From contig NZ_KK211170.1 in the NCBI RefSeq assembly GCF_000620705.1, forward strand, positions 353,938-417,937: a DNA stretch of 64,000 nucleotides. The letters run 5' to 3'. The DNA comes from Nocardioides sp. URHA0020. Its GTDB lineage: Bacteria; Actinomycetota; Actinomycetes; Propionibacteriales; Nocardioidaceae. Below the pieces are notes generated by a model, which had not been told where the DNA came from, searched no databases, and was given only the letters and a program-made list of their open reading frames with translations. Positions 55,074-63,633 of this stretch are shown here, piece after piece. The first letter of the stretch is position 1, and every line of letters begins with the position of its first letter. The position numbers and the translations under genes were made by a program.

Positions 55074-55865
55074 TCAGTCGATCGGCTGGTTGACCGCGAC
55101 GCGGAACCGGTCGTAGACGCCACGGTCTCCGGTGACGACCACCTGGCTGTCGTCCCCGCGCCGCCACAGCCAGGCGTCGAGCTCGGCGGACGGTCCGCTC
55201 ACGACCGCGTCGGCGTCCCCGCCCGGAGCCGGCACCACCCGGATGTCCTCGACGTCGTGCTGCTCACCGCTCGGGTCGGTGCCGGTGAAGCGGCCGATCT
55301 GCACCCACAGTGACTCGTCGCGGTCGGTGATCTCCACCCGGACGTGGTGGGGGAGCGGCGCGAAGCTCCCCCAGGGTGGCGCGCCGCCGAACATCACGTC
55401 CAAGCACTCGTCGACCCCGTCGGCGGCCAGCTCGGGGTCCAGCGGCGTCACCCGGCCGGCGGTCTGCTCGGCGTCGAGGCGGTGGATCAGCGCCTCGTGC
55501 GCCTGGCGTCGGAAGGTGAAGCCGACCGTCTGCTCGCCGGACCACGTCCACGCGTGCTCGCCCGGGTCCGCGGCGTCGAGCGCCGCCACCAGCCGGGCGG
55601 CCTGCTGCTCGTGGAAGGCCAGACGGTCGGCGTACGACGCGGGCGGGCTCGGCTCCTCCAGCTCGTCGGGACCCTCGGGCCGCCGCTCGATGATCGTGGC
55701 CCAGAACTCCAGGACCCCGCCGTGGTGCCCGAGCAGGTCGCTCGCGGTCCACTCGGGACAGCCCGGGACCCGCGCGAGGGGGTCGCAGTCGACCAGCACC
55801 GCGCGCAGTCGCGCGGACTCGGTCTCGAGGTGTCGTCGGTAGTCGTCGAAGTGAAGTCTCGCCAT
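55074..55865 (-). CDS. Maleylpyruvate isomerase (MDMPI)/DinB-family mycothiol-type enzyme
   Basis: A 263-residue protein of the DinB-like metal-binding superfamily that in actinobacteria uses mycothiol. The N-terminal helical bundle has the first metal His in GCPEWTASDLLGHHGGVLEFW near residue 45 (in part) and the second pair in FRRQAHEALIHRLDAE near residue 135. The C-terminal MDMPI_C domain runs from about residue 165 (VDECLDVMFGG). Exact reaction unknown; such proteins are often mis-named maleylpyruvate isomerase. ATG at 55865 with TACCTT 7 nt upstream; longer frames upstream run through the argC promoter region and are unlikely. Confidence 0.82.
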   Translation of the reverse strand: MARLHFDDYRRHLETESARLRAVLVDCDPLARVPGCPEWTASDLLGHHGGVLEFWATIIERRPEGPDELEEPSPPASYADRLAFHEQQAARLVAALDAADPGEHAWTWSGEQTVGFTFRRQAHEALIHRLDAEQTAGRVTPLDPELAADGVDECLDVMFGGAPPWGSFAPLPHHVRVEITDRDESLWVQIGRFTGTDPSGEQHDVEDIRVVPAPGGDADAVVSGPSAELDAWLWRRGDDSQVVVTGDRGVYDRFRVAVNQPID

Positions 55866-55872
55866 GGCCAGC

Positions 55873-55878
55873 AAGGTA
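55873..55878 (-). promoter_or_regulatory. -10 element TACCTT, leaderless MDMPI gene
   Basis: On the minus strand TACCTT ends 7 nt before the ATG at 55865. Confidence 0.45.
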
Positions 55879-55939
55879 GCGACGAGACCCGACGCGTCGC
55901 ACCCGAATAGACCACCGGGTAAATGAACATGCAACGCTG

Positions 55940-55953
55940 TGTATAGTCATGCA
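55940..55953 (+). promoter_or_regulatory. ARG-box-like operator overlapping the argC -10
   Basis: TGTATAGTCATGCA has the ARG-box layout TGnAT-4 nt-ATnCA recognised by ArgR. It covers the -10 hexamer TATAGT (55942-55947), so bound ArgR-arginine would block polymerase. argR itself is the sixth gene of the operon, giving a feedback loop. A second nearby TGAAC/ATGCA pair (55924-55933) lacks the 4-nt gap. Confidence 0.65.
55942..55947 (+). promoter_or_regulatory. arg operon -10 element TATAGT
   Basis: TATAGT ends 7 nt before the ATG at 55955, so the mRNA is expected to start at or near that codon. Confidence 0.6.
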
Positions 55954-55954
55954 C

Positions 55955-56986
55955 ATGAGTGGAAGGACCGTCGCTGTCGCCGGAGCCAGCGGGTACGCCG
56001 GGGGCGAGCTCCTCCGCCTGCTGCTGGGCCATCCCGAGGTCGAGATCGGTGCCCTCACCGGGGCCTCGAACGCCGGTCAGCCGCTCGGGGTGCTGCAGCC
56101 GCACCTGGTGCCGCTCGCGGACAGGGTGCTCGCCGAGACGACGATCGAAACCCTCTCGGGGCACGACGTGGTGTTCCTGGCGCTGCCGCACGGCCAGTCG
56201 GGAGCTGTCGCCGCCCAGCTGGGGGAGCACACGGTCGTGATCGACTGTGGGGCCGACTTCCGGCTCGCCGATCCCGCCGCCTGGACCAGGTTCTACGGCG
56301 GCGAGCACGCCGGCACCTGGCCGTACGGCCTGCCCGAGCTCCCCGGGCAGCGCGACCTGCTGCGGGGCGCGACCCGGGTCGCCGTCCCCGGCTGCTACCC
56401 GACGATCTCCAGCCTCAGCCTCGCCCCGGCGATCGCCGCCGGCATCGTCGAGCCCGACGTCACGGTCGTGGCCGCGTCGGGCACCAGCGGCGCCGGCAAG
56501 GCCGCCAAGGCGCACCTGCTGGGCAGCGAGGTCATGGGCAACGCCAGCGCGTACGGCGTCGGCGGGGTCCATCGGCACACGCCGGAGATCACCCAGAACC
56601 TCTCCGCGCTCGTCGACGGCACGGTGGCGGTGAGCTTCACCCCGCTCCTGGTGCCGATGTCGCGCGGCATCCTGGCGACCTGCTCGGCCAGGATCGTCGG
56701 CGACGTCAGCGCGGACGAGGCCTACGACGTCTACGCGAAGGCGTACGCCGACGAGCCGTTCATCCACCTGCTCCCACCGGGCCAGTGGCCCCAGACCAAG
56801 TCGGTGACCGGCTCCAACGCCGTCCACCTGCAGGTCACGGTCGACGAGGACGCGCGACGAATGATCGCCGTCGGTGCCGTGGACAACCTGTCCAAGGGCA
56901 CCGCCGGCGCTGCCGTCCAGTGCATGAACCTCGCGCTCGGCCTCGACGAAGGCCTGGGCCTCACGACAGTAGGAATCGCTCCGTGA
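55955..56986 (+). CDS. argC: N-acetyl-gamma-glutamyl-phosphate reductase
   Basis: A 343-residue NADPH-dependent reductase. The nucleotide motif is VAGASGYAGGELLRLL at residue 8, and the catalytic Cys is in VAVPGCYPTISSL near residue 147, with His in GVGGVHRHTPEI near residue 205. Two ATGs are close: 55949 is only 2 nt past the -10 hexamer and should not be in the transcript, so I use 55955. First gene of the arg operon; 4-nt overlap with argJ. Confidence 0.94.
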   Translation: MSGRTVAVAGASGYAGGELLRLLLGHPEVEIGALTGASNAGQPLGVLQPHLVPLADRVLAETTIETLSGHDVVFLALPHGQSGAVAAQLGEHTVVIDCGADFRLADPAAWTRFYGGEHAGTWPYGLPELPGQRDLLRGATRVAVPGCYPTISSLSLAPAIAAGIVEPDVTVVAASGTSGAGKAAKAHLLGSEVMGNASAYGVGGVHRHTPEITQNLSALVDGTVAVSFTPLLVPMSRGILATCSARIVGDVSADEAYDVYAKAYADEPFIHLLPPGQWPQTKSVTGSNAVHLQVTVDEDARRMIAVGAVDNLSKGTAGAAVQCMNLALGLDEGLGLTTVGIAP

Positions 56987-58134
56987 CCATCACCCATCCC
57001 GCAGGCTTCCGGGCCGCCGGCGTCGCTGCCGGTCTCAAGTCCTCCGGTGCCAAGGACGTCGCGCTCGTCGTCAACGACGGCCCGACCTTCGACTCCGCCA
57101 GCGTCTTCACCGCCAACCGCTGCAAGGCCAACCCGGTCCTGTGGAGCCAGGAGGTCGTCAAGGACGGCACCGTCCGCGCCGTCTTCCTCAACTCCGGCGG
57201 AGCCAACTGCTACACCGGCCCCGAAGGCTTCCAGACCACCCACGCGGTCGCGGAGACCGTCGCCTCCAGGCTCGGCATCGGCGCGCTCGACGTCGTCGTC
57301 TGCTCGACCGGCCTGATCGGCCTCGTCAACGACCGCGACCAGGTGCTCGCCGGCGCGAGCGCGGCGTACGACGTGCTCGACGCCGACGGCGGCCAGCAGG
57401 CTGCCGAGGCCATCATGACGACGGACACGGTGAGCAAGCAGGTCGTCGTCGAGGGCGCGGGCTGGTCCGTCGGCGGGATGGCCAAGGGCGCCGGCATGCT
57501 GGCCCCACAGCTCGCGACCATGCTGGTCGTGATCACCACCGACGCCGTCGTCCCCGCGGCCGACCTCGACACCGCGCTCCGGGCGGCGACGCGGGTCACC
57601 TTCGACCGCCTCGACTCCGACGGCTGCATGTCGACCAACGACACGGTCACCGTGCTGGCCAGCGGCGCGAGCGGCATCACGCCGTCGCTGCCGGACTTCA
57701 CCGACGCGCTCACCCAGGCCTGCACCGACCTCGCGATGCAGCTGCTGCGCGACGCGGAGGGCGCCGACCACGAGATCGCGATCACGGTGCTCAACGCCGC
57801 CACCGAGGACGAGGCCGTCGAGGCCGCTCGCAGCGTGGCCCGCTCGAACCTCTTCAAGGCGGCCGTCTTCGGCAACGACCCCAACTGGGGCCGTGTCCTG
57901 GCCAGCCTCGGCACGACGGACGCGCGGTTCGACCCCGCCGACCTCGACGTGGCGATGAACGGCGTCTGGGTGTGCCGGAGCTCGACGCCGCACGCCGATC
58001 CGACCACCGTCGACCTCACCTCCCGCGAGGTGAGCGTGACCATCGACCTCAAGGCCGGCCCCGAGCGGGCGACGGTCTGGACCAACGACCTCACGCACGC
58101 CTACGTCCACGAGAACAGCGCGTACTCCTCATGA
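56983..58134 (+). CDS. argJ: Bifunctional glutamate N-acetyltransferase / N-acetylglutamate synthase ArgJ
   Basis: A 383-residue enzyme recycling the acetyl group from N-acetylornithine to glutamate. It cleaves itself before Thr179 in GMLAPQLATMLVVITTD, and that Thr becomes the nucleophile. Other family parts: NSGGANCYTGPEG near residue 70 and AVFGNDPNWGRVLAS near residue 297. GTG start overlaps the argC stop; ends in a 4-nt overlap with argB. Its presence means the cyclic pathway, so no argE is needed. Confidence 0.95.
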   Translation: MTITHPAGFRAAGVAAGLKSSGAKDVALVVNDGPTFDSASVFTANRCKANPVLWSQEVVKDGTVRAVFLNSGGANCYTGPEGFQTTHAVAETVASRLGIGALDVVVCSTGLIGLVNDRDQVLAGASAAYDVLDADGGQQAAEAIMTTDTVSKQVVVEGAGWSVGGMAKGAGMLAPQLATMLVVITTDAVVPAADLDTALRAATRVTFDRLDSDGCMSTNDTVTVLASGASGITPSLPDFTDALTQACTDLAMQLLRDAEGADHEIAITVLNAATEDEAVEAARSVARSNLFKAAVFGNDPNWGRVLASLGTTDARFDPADLDVAMNGVWVCRSSTPHADPTTVDLTSREVSVTIDLKAGPERATVWTNDLTHAYVHENSAYSS

Positions 58135-59069
58135 ACGACTCCAGCTCCGGCCAGTTCGACACCAGCAAGCCCGACCGGGCGAAGGCCCGCACCCTCGCCG
58201 GCGCCCTGCCGTGGCTGAAGCGCTACCACGGCAAGATCGTGGTGGTGAAGTACGGCGGCAACGCCATGACCGACGACACCCTCAAGCGCGCCTTCGCGGA
58301 GGACATCGCGTTCCTGCGCTTCGCCGGCTTCAAGCCCGTCGTCGTCCATGGCGGCGGCCCGCAGATCTCGACGATGCTCGACCGGCTCGGCATCGAGTCG
58401 GAGTTCCGGGGCGGCCTGCGGGTCACCACGCCCCAGGCGATGGAGGTGGTGCGCATGGTGCTGGTCGGCCAGGTGCAGCGCGAGCTCGTCGGGATGATCA
58501 ACGAGCACGGCCCGCTCGCGGTCGGGTGCTCCGGCGAGGACGCGGGGCTCTTCACCGCCGAGCCGACCGGCGCGGTCGTCGACGGCGAGGAGGTGGATCT
58601 CGGCCTGGTCGGCGAGGTGGCCCGGGTGCGTCCCGAGTCCGTCCTCGACCTGATCGATGCCGGCCGCATCCCGGTCGTCTCGAGCGTCGCCCCCGACGTC
58701 AACGGGGTCATCCACAACGTCAACGCCGACTCGGCCGCCGCGTCGCTCGCGGTGGCCCTCAAGGCCGAGAAGCTGCTCGTGCTCACCGACGTCGAGGGGC
58801 TCTACCTCGACTGGCCCAGCTCCGACGACGTGATCGGCGAGATCAGTCCGGAGTCGCTGAGCGAGATCATCCCCACGCTCGCGAGCGGGATGGTGCCGAA
58901 GATGGGCGCGTGCCTGCTCGCCGTGCAGAACGGCGTACCGCGGGCCACCGTGGTCGACGGCCGCGAGCCCCACGCCGTCCTGCTCGAGCTGTTCACCAAC
59001 GAGGGCGTCGGCACCCAGGTGCTGCCCGGCGTCGAGACCAAGACCCGGAAGGCCAGGGACTCCCAGTGA
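58131..59069 (+). CDS. argB: Acetylglutamate kinase
   Basis: A 312-residue amino acid kinase. KIVVVKYGGNAM near residue 37 is the phosphate-binding start, PVVVHGGGPQIS near residue 68 the glycine-rich loop, and NVNADSAAASLAVALKAEKLL near residue 198 (in part) the nucleotide site. The N-terminal extension of about 30 residues fits arginine-sensitive hexameric kinases, making this the probable feedback-inhibited step. 4-nt overlaps on both sides. Confidence 0.95.
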   Translation: MNDSSSGQFDTSKPDRAKARTLAGALPWLKRYHGKIVVVKYGGNAMTDDTLKRAFAEDIAFLRFAGFKPVVVHGGGPQISTMLDRLGIESEFRGGLRVTTPQAMEVVRMVLVGQVQRELVGMINEHGPLAVGCSGEDAGLFTAEPTGAVVDGEEVDLGLVGEVARVRPESVLDLIDAGRIPVVSSVAPDVNGVIHNVNADSAAASLAVALKAEKLLVLTDVEGLYLDWPSSDDVIGEISPESLSEIIPTLASGMVPKMGACLLAVQNGVPRATVVDGREPHAVLLELFTNEGVGTQVLPGVETKTRKARDSQ

Positions 59070-60268
59070 CCACCACCGACGCCGACTACGGCTCGCGGTA
59101 CGCCGCGAGCGTCATGAACACCTTCGGTCCGCCGAAGCTCGTCCTCGTCCGCGGTGAGGGCGCCCACGTGTGGGACGTCGACGGCCGCGAGTACGTCGAC
59201 CTCCTCGGGGGCATCGCCGTCAACGCGCTCGGCCACGGCCACCCCGCGCTGGTCGAGGCCGTCACCACCCAGCTCGGCACGCTCGGGCACATCTCCAACT
59301 TCTTCACCAGCCGCCCCCAGGTCGAGCTCGCCGAGCGGCTGCTCGAGCTGCTCGGCGGGCAGCCGGGAGATGGCAAGGTCTTCTTCACCAACTCCGGCAC
59401 CGAGGCCAACGAGGCCGCGTTCAAGCTGACCCGCCGCACCGGTCGCACCGAGATCGTGGTCGCCGAGGGCAGCTTCCACGGCCGCACGATGGGATCGCTC
59501 GCGCTGACCTCCAAGGAGGCCTACCGCACGCCGTTCGAGCCGCTGCCCGGTGACGTCACGTTCGTCCCGTACGGCGACGCCGACGCGCTCGCCGCCGCGG
59601 TCACCGACCGCACCGCCGCCGTCCTGCTCGAGCCGATCCAGGGCGAGGCCGGCGTCGTCGTGCCCCCCGAGGGCTACCTCGCGGCCGCCCGAGCGGTCGC
59701 CGACGAGCACGGTGCGCTGCTGTGGCTCGACGAGGTCCAGTCCGGGATGGGCCGCACCGGCCGGTGGTTCGCCCACGACCCCGCCGTGCGCCCCGACATC
59801 GTCACCGTCGCCAAGGGGCTCGGCGGCGGCTTCCCGATCGGCGCCTGCATCGGCCTGGGTGACGCCGGGACCCTGCTCGAGCCCGGCAACCACGGCACCA
59901 CCTTCGGGGGCAACCCGGTCGCGTGCGCCGCCGCTCTCGCCGTGATCCGCACCATCGAGGAGGAAGGCCTGCTCGAGCACGCGACCGTCCTGGGGCAGAA
60001 GCTCCGCGACGGGCTCGCCGCCGACCCGCGGGTCGCCGAGGTCCGGGGCGAGGGGCTGTTCGTCGGTCTCGACCTGGTCGCCGACGTCTCGGCCGAGGTC
60101 GCAGCGGCAGCGTTGAGGGCCGGCTTCATCGTCAACAACGCGACGCCGCGGCGCATCCGGCTCGCGCCGCCCCTCGTGCTCAGCCAGGACGATGCCAGCG
60201 CCTTCCTGGCCGCCTGGCCCGGCATCCTCGACGAGGCGATGCCCGACGCGAGCGGAGAGCAGGCATGA
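59066..60268 (+). CDS. argD: Acetylornithine aminotransferase
   Basis: A 400-residue class III PLP transaminase. The cofactor Lys250 is in VTVAKGLGGGFPIG, the PLP-contacting Asp in LLWLDEVQSGMGRTG near residue 220, and NSGTEANEAAFKL near residue 110 binds the phosphate. GTG start in the argB stop; 4-nt overlap with argF. Confidence 0.95.
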   Translation: MTTTDADYGSRYAASVMNTFGPPKLVLVRGEGAHVWDVDGREYVDLLGGIAVNALGHGHPALVEAVTTQLGTLGHISNFFTSRPQVELAERLLELLGGQPGDGKVFFTNSGTEANEAAFKLTRRTGRTEIVVAEGSFHGRTMGSLALTSKEAYRTPFEPLPGDVTFVPYGDADALAAAVTDRTAAVLLEPIQGEAGVVVPPEGYLAAARAVADEHGALLWLDEVQSGMGRTGRWFAHDPAVRPDIVTVAKGLGGGFPIGACIGLGDAGTLLEPGNHGTTFGGNPVACAAALAVIRTIEEEGLLEHATVLGQKLRDGLAADPRVAEVRGEGLFVGLDLVADVSAEVAAAALRAGFIVNNATPRRIRLAPPLVLSQDDASAFLAAWPGILDEAMPDASGEQA

Positions 60269-61188
60269 GGCACTTCCTCGCGGACGACGACCTCAGCCCC
60301 GCGGAGCAGGCCCAGGTGCTCGCCCTCGCGGCGGAGCTCAAGCACGCGCCGTACGACGCCAAGCCGCTCGCCGGGCCGCGCACCGTCGCGATGATCTTCG
60401 ACAAGCAGACGCTGCGCACCCAGTCGTCCTTCGCCGCGGGCATCGCCGAGCTCGGCGGGTTCCCCATGCTGGTCGACGGCGCGCTCGCCGGCATCGGCGT
60501 GCGGGAGTCCGTCCACGACGTCGCCCGCGTGCTCGGTCGCCAGGCGTCGATGATCGTGTGGCGGACCTACGCCCAGGGCAACCTCGAGGAGATGGCCGCA
60601 CACTCCGGTGTCCCCGTGGTCAACGCGCTCACCGACGACTTCCACCCCTGCCAGCTCCTCGCGGACCTGCAGACCATCCAGGAGCACAAGCAGCAGCTGG
60701 CCGGGCTGACGGTCGCGTTCGTCGGCGACGGGGCCTGCAACATGGGCAACTCCTGGCTCCTCGCGGGTGCGACCGCCGGCATGCACGTCCGGATCAGCTC
60801 GCCCGAGGGATACGCGCCGTCCGCCGCGATGGTCCAGCGGGCGGCCGCGATCGCCGCCACCAGCGGGGGCTCCGCCGCGCTGGTGTCCGACCCGGTCGCG
60901 GCGGTCACGGGCGCCGACGTCGTCGTCACCGACACCTGGATCTCGATGGGCAAGGAGGACGAGGCGGCAGCCCGCGCCGCGGTCTTCGCGCCGTACTCCC
61001 TGACGGTCGAGCTCTTCGAGCACGCCAAGCCGGACGCGATCGCGATGCACTGCCTGCCCGCCTACCGCGGCAAGGAGATCGACGCCGAGGTCATCGACGG
61101 TCCGCAGAGCGTCGTGTGGGACGAGGCCGAGAACCGCCGCCACGCCCAGAAGGCGATCCTCACGTTCCTGGCCGAGGACCTGCGATGA
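60265..61188 (+). CDS. argF: Ornithine carbamoyltransferase with altered carbamoyl-phosphate loop
   Basis: A 307-residue transferase making citrulline. Expected sites are VWRTYAQ near residue 94, the HPCQ of DDFHPCQLLAD near residue 127, the ornithine loop DTWISMGKEDE near residue 227, and MHCLPAYRG near residue 262. The usual STRTR of the phosphate loop reads TLRTQ here (FDKQTLRTQSSF, near residue 50): the central Arg and Thr remain, but Ser, Thr and the last Arg are changed. pyrB in this window has the canonical loop. Genomic position in arg operon still makes OTCase the best call. Confidence 0.9.
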   Translation: MRHFLADDDLSPAEQAQVLALAAELKHAPYDAKPLAGPRTVAMIFDKQTLRTQSSFAAGIAELGGFPMLVDGALAGIGVRESVHDVARVLGRQASMIVWRTYAQGNLEEMAAHSGVPVVNALTDDFHPCQLLADLQTIQEHKQQLAGLTVAFVGDGACNMGNSWLLAGATAGMHVRISSPEGYAPSAAMVQRAAAIAATSGGSAALVSDPVAAVTGADVVVTDTWISMGKEDEAAARAAVFAPYSLTVELFEHAKPDAIAMHCLPAYRGKEIDAEVIDGPQSVVWDEAENRRHAQKAILTFLAEDLR

Positions 61189-61715
61189 ACACCGCCCTGC
61201 GGCCGACGACCAAGAACGCCCGGCACCAGCACATCGTCGAGATCGTCACGCAGCACGAGGTGCGCTCGCAGGGCGAGCTCGCCGAGCTCCTGGCCGAGAG
61301 CGGACTGCGCGTCACCCAGGCCACCCTGTCGCGTGACCTCGTCGAGCTCGACGCCGTCAAGGTCCGCTCGCCGTCCGGCGGGCTGGTCTACGCCGTCCCG
61401 GCCGAGGGCGGCGACCGACGACCCGCGGCGCCGGGGGAGACCGCGGCAGCCGCGGCCCGCCTGGCGCGCCTGTGCGGCGAGCTGCTCGTCAGCGCCGACG
61501 CCAGCGCCAACCTGGTGGTCCTGCGCACCCCTCCCGGTGCCGCCCAGTTCCTGGCCTCGGCCTTCGACAAGGCAGAGTTCCCCGACATCCTCGGCACCAT
61601 CGCCGGGGACGACACCGTCCTCGTGATCGGCCGGGACCCGAGCGGTGGCGACGACCTCGCCCGCCGGTTCCTGGCCCTCGCCGACACCCATCACCAGAAG
61701 GAAGACACCCCGTGA
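61185..61715 (+). CDS. argR: Arginine repressor ArgR
   Basis: A 176-residue repressor. The N-terminal winged helix (RHQHIVEIVTQHEVRSQGEL and VTQATLSRDLVELDAVKV) binds ARG boxes; the C-terminal domain has the arginine-binding pair in GTIAGDDTVLVIGRD near residue 147 and forms hexamers. It lies inside the operon it probably represses through the site at 55940. 4-nt overlaps with argF and argG. Confidence 0.95.
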   Translation: MNTALRPTTKNARHQHIVEIVTQHEVRSQGELAELLAESGLRVTQATLSRDLVELDAVKVRSPSGGLVYAVPAEGGDRRPAAPGETAAAAARLARLCGELLVSADASANLVVLRTPPGAAQFLASAFDKAEFPDILGTIAGDDTVLVIGRDPSGGDDLARRFLALADTHHQKEDTP

Positions 61716-63148
61716 GCAAGGTCCTGACCTCCCTCCCCGTCGGCCAGCGCGTCGGCATCGCGTTCTCAGGGGGACTCGACACCTCGGTCGCCGTGGCCTG
61801 GATGCGCGCGAAGGGCGCGATCCCGTGCACCTACACCGCCGACATCGGGCAGTACGACGAGCCCGACATCAGCGGCGTGCCTGACCGGGCCTTCCAGTAC
61901 GGCGCGGAGATCGCCCGCGCCGTCGACTGCCGCCGGCCCCTGGTCGAGGAAGGGCTGGCCGCGATCGCGTGCGGCGCGTTCCACATCCGCTCCGGAGCGC
62001 GCATCTACTTCAACACCACCCCGCTCGGCCGGGCCGTCACCGGCACCTCGCTGGTGCGGGCCATGCACGAGGACGGCGTCGACATCTGGGGCGACGGCTC
62101 GACGTTCAAGGGCAACGACATCGAGCGCTTCTACCGCTACGGCCTGCTCGCCAACCCCGACCTGCGCATCTACAAGCCGTGGCTCGACGCCGACTTCGTC
62201 ACCGAGCTCGGCGGCCGCCACGAGATGAGCCAGTGGCTGGTCGACAACGACCTGCCCTACCGCGACAGCCAGGAGAAGGCGTACTCCACCGACGCCAACA
62301 TCTGGGGCGCCACCCACGAGGCCAAGACCCTCGAGCACCTCGACGTCTCGCTGGAGACCGTCGAGCCGATCATGGGCGTGAAGTTCTGGGACCCCAGCGT
62401 GCTGATCGAGACCGAGGACGTCACCGTCCGCTTCGAGCAGGGCCGCCCCGTCGCGATCAACGGCCTCCGGTACGACGACCCGGTCGCCCTGGTCCACGAG
62501 GCCAACGTGATCGGGGGCCGCCACGGCCTCGGCATGTCCGACCAGATCGAGAACCGGATCATCGAGGCGAAGTCGCGCGGCATCTACGAGGCTCCGGCGA
62601 TGGCGCTGCTGTGGACGGCGTACGAGCGGCTGCTCAACGCCGTCCACAACGAGGACACCATCGCCAACTACCACGCCCAGGGCCGTCAGCTCGGCCGGCT
62701 GCTGTACGAGGGCCGGTGGCTGGACCCGCAGGCGCTGATGATCCGGGAGTCGATCCAGCGCTGGATCGCGTCGCTCGTCACCGGCGAGGTCACGCTCCGG
62801 CTGCGTCGCGGCGAGGACTACACCGTGCTGCGCACCGACGGTCCGGCGTTCTCCTACCACCCCGACAAGCTGTCGATGGAGCGCACCGACAACGCCGCCT
62901 TCGGTCCCACCGACCGGATCGGCCAGCTGACCATGCGCAACCTCGACATCGCCGACTCCCGCGCCAAGCTCGAGCTCTACGCGTCCCAGCCGCTCGACCA
63001 GGGCCAGGTCCTCGTCGAGAACGGCACGCTCTTCGGCGTGATCGAGTCCGGCGGCGCGGACCGGATCGCCCGCAACCCGGCCGCCGAGGGCGGCGCGGGC
63101 GAGGAGGAGGCGCTCGACTACGCCGCGATGGAGTTCGGGACCGACTGA
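61712..63148 (+). CDS. argG: Argininosuccinate synthase, long (E. coli-like) type
   Basis: A 478-residue enzyme joining citrulline and aspartate. The ATP motif is IAFSGGLDTSVAVAWM near residue 15. Long-type segments are visible throughout: YFNTTPLGRAVTGT near residue 105, WGDGSTFKGNDIERFYRYG near residue 125, and IGGRHGLGMSDQIENRIIEA (near residue 265). Most actinobacteria that I know (Streptomyces, Mycobacterium) have the shorter form of about 400 residues, so this is the other subfamily. GTG start in the argR stop; 1-nt overlap with the Nudix-like gene. Confidence 0.94.
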   Translation: MSKVLTSLPVGQRVGIAFSGGLDTSVAVAWMRAKGAIPCTYTADIGQYDEPDISGVPDRAFQYGAEIARAVDCRRPLVEEGLAAIACGAFHIRSGARIYFNTTPLGRAVTGTSLVRAMHEDGVDIWGDGSTFKGNDIERFYRYGLLANPDLRIYKPWLDADFVTELGGRHEMSQWLVDNDLPYRDSQEKAYSTDANIWGATHEAKTLEHLDVSLETVEPIMGVKFWDPSVLIETEDVTVRFEQGRPVAINGLRYDDPVALVHEANVIGGRHGLGMSDQIENRIIEAKSRGIYEAPAMALLWTAYERLLNAVHNEDTIANYHAQGRQLGRLLYEGRWLDPQALMIRESIQRWIASLVTGEVTLRLRRGEDYTVLRTDGPAFSYHPDKLSMERTDNAAFGPTDRIGQLTMRNLDIADSRAKLELYASQPLDQGQVLVENGTLFGVIESGGADRIARNPAAEGGAGEEEALDYAAMEFGTD

Positions 63149-63633
63149 TGCCCCGTCCGATCCGCAAGCGCACGACCGGGAGGGTGCTGCCCGTCAATGC
63201 TGCCGGCGAGGTGCTGCTGCTGCACGGCTGGGACCCGGCCAAGCCGGCGAAGACCTACTGGTTCAGCATCGGCGGCGAGGTCGAGCACGGCGAGTTCCAC
63301 GTCGAGGCGGCCGCCCGGGAGATGCGGGTGGGTCTCGGCATCAGCGTCCGCGCCGCCGACCTGACCGCTCCGATCGCGCACGACGTCGTCGAGTTCGACT
63401 TCGGGATGTGGCACCTCGTGCAGGACCAGACGTACTTCGCGACCCGGCTCGACGACCTGACGGGGCTGAGCTTCGACGCTCAGGAGGGCCTGGAGCGCGG
63501 CACCATCGACGAAGCGGCATGGTGGACCCCGGACGCGCTGGACGCGGACGGCACGGCCGCCAACGACCAGCTCACCCAGCACATGCGGACCGCGGTCCGC
63601 GCCATCCTCGGAGAGGCCCAGGAGAAGGCATGA
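63148..63633 (+). CDS. Nudix-fold protein with degenerate Nudix box
   Basis: A 161-residue Nudix-like protein (GRVLPVNAAGEVLLLHGWDP, GEVEHGEFHVEAAAREMRVGLGI). Against the box Gx5Ex7REUxEExGU it keeps Gly43, Glu49, Arg57 and Glu58, but the two metal-binding glutamates are Val61 and Gly62. It may therefore be a poor hydrolase or a binding protein. It is inserted between argG and argH with 1-nt and 4-nt overlaps, so it is made with the arginine enzymes. Function unknown. Confidence 0.78.
   Translation: MPRPIRKRTTGRVLPVNAAGEVLLLHGWDPAKPAKTYWFSIGGEVEHGEFHVEAAAREMRVGLGISVRAADLTAPIAHDVVEFDFGMWHLVQDQTYFATRLDDLTGLSFDAQEGLERGTIDEAAWWTPDALDADGTAANDQLTQHMRTAVRAILGEAQEKA

Noticed and set aside
55924..55933. 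TGAAC-ATGCA as a second ARG box
   Set aside because: The two halves abut with no 4-nt centre, so it does not match the ARG-box layout; it may at most be a half-site.
55949..55951. Upstream ATG as argC start
   Set aside because: It is 2 nt after the -10 hexamer and so should precede the transcription start.
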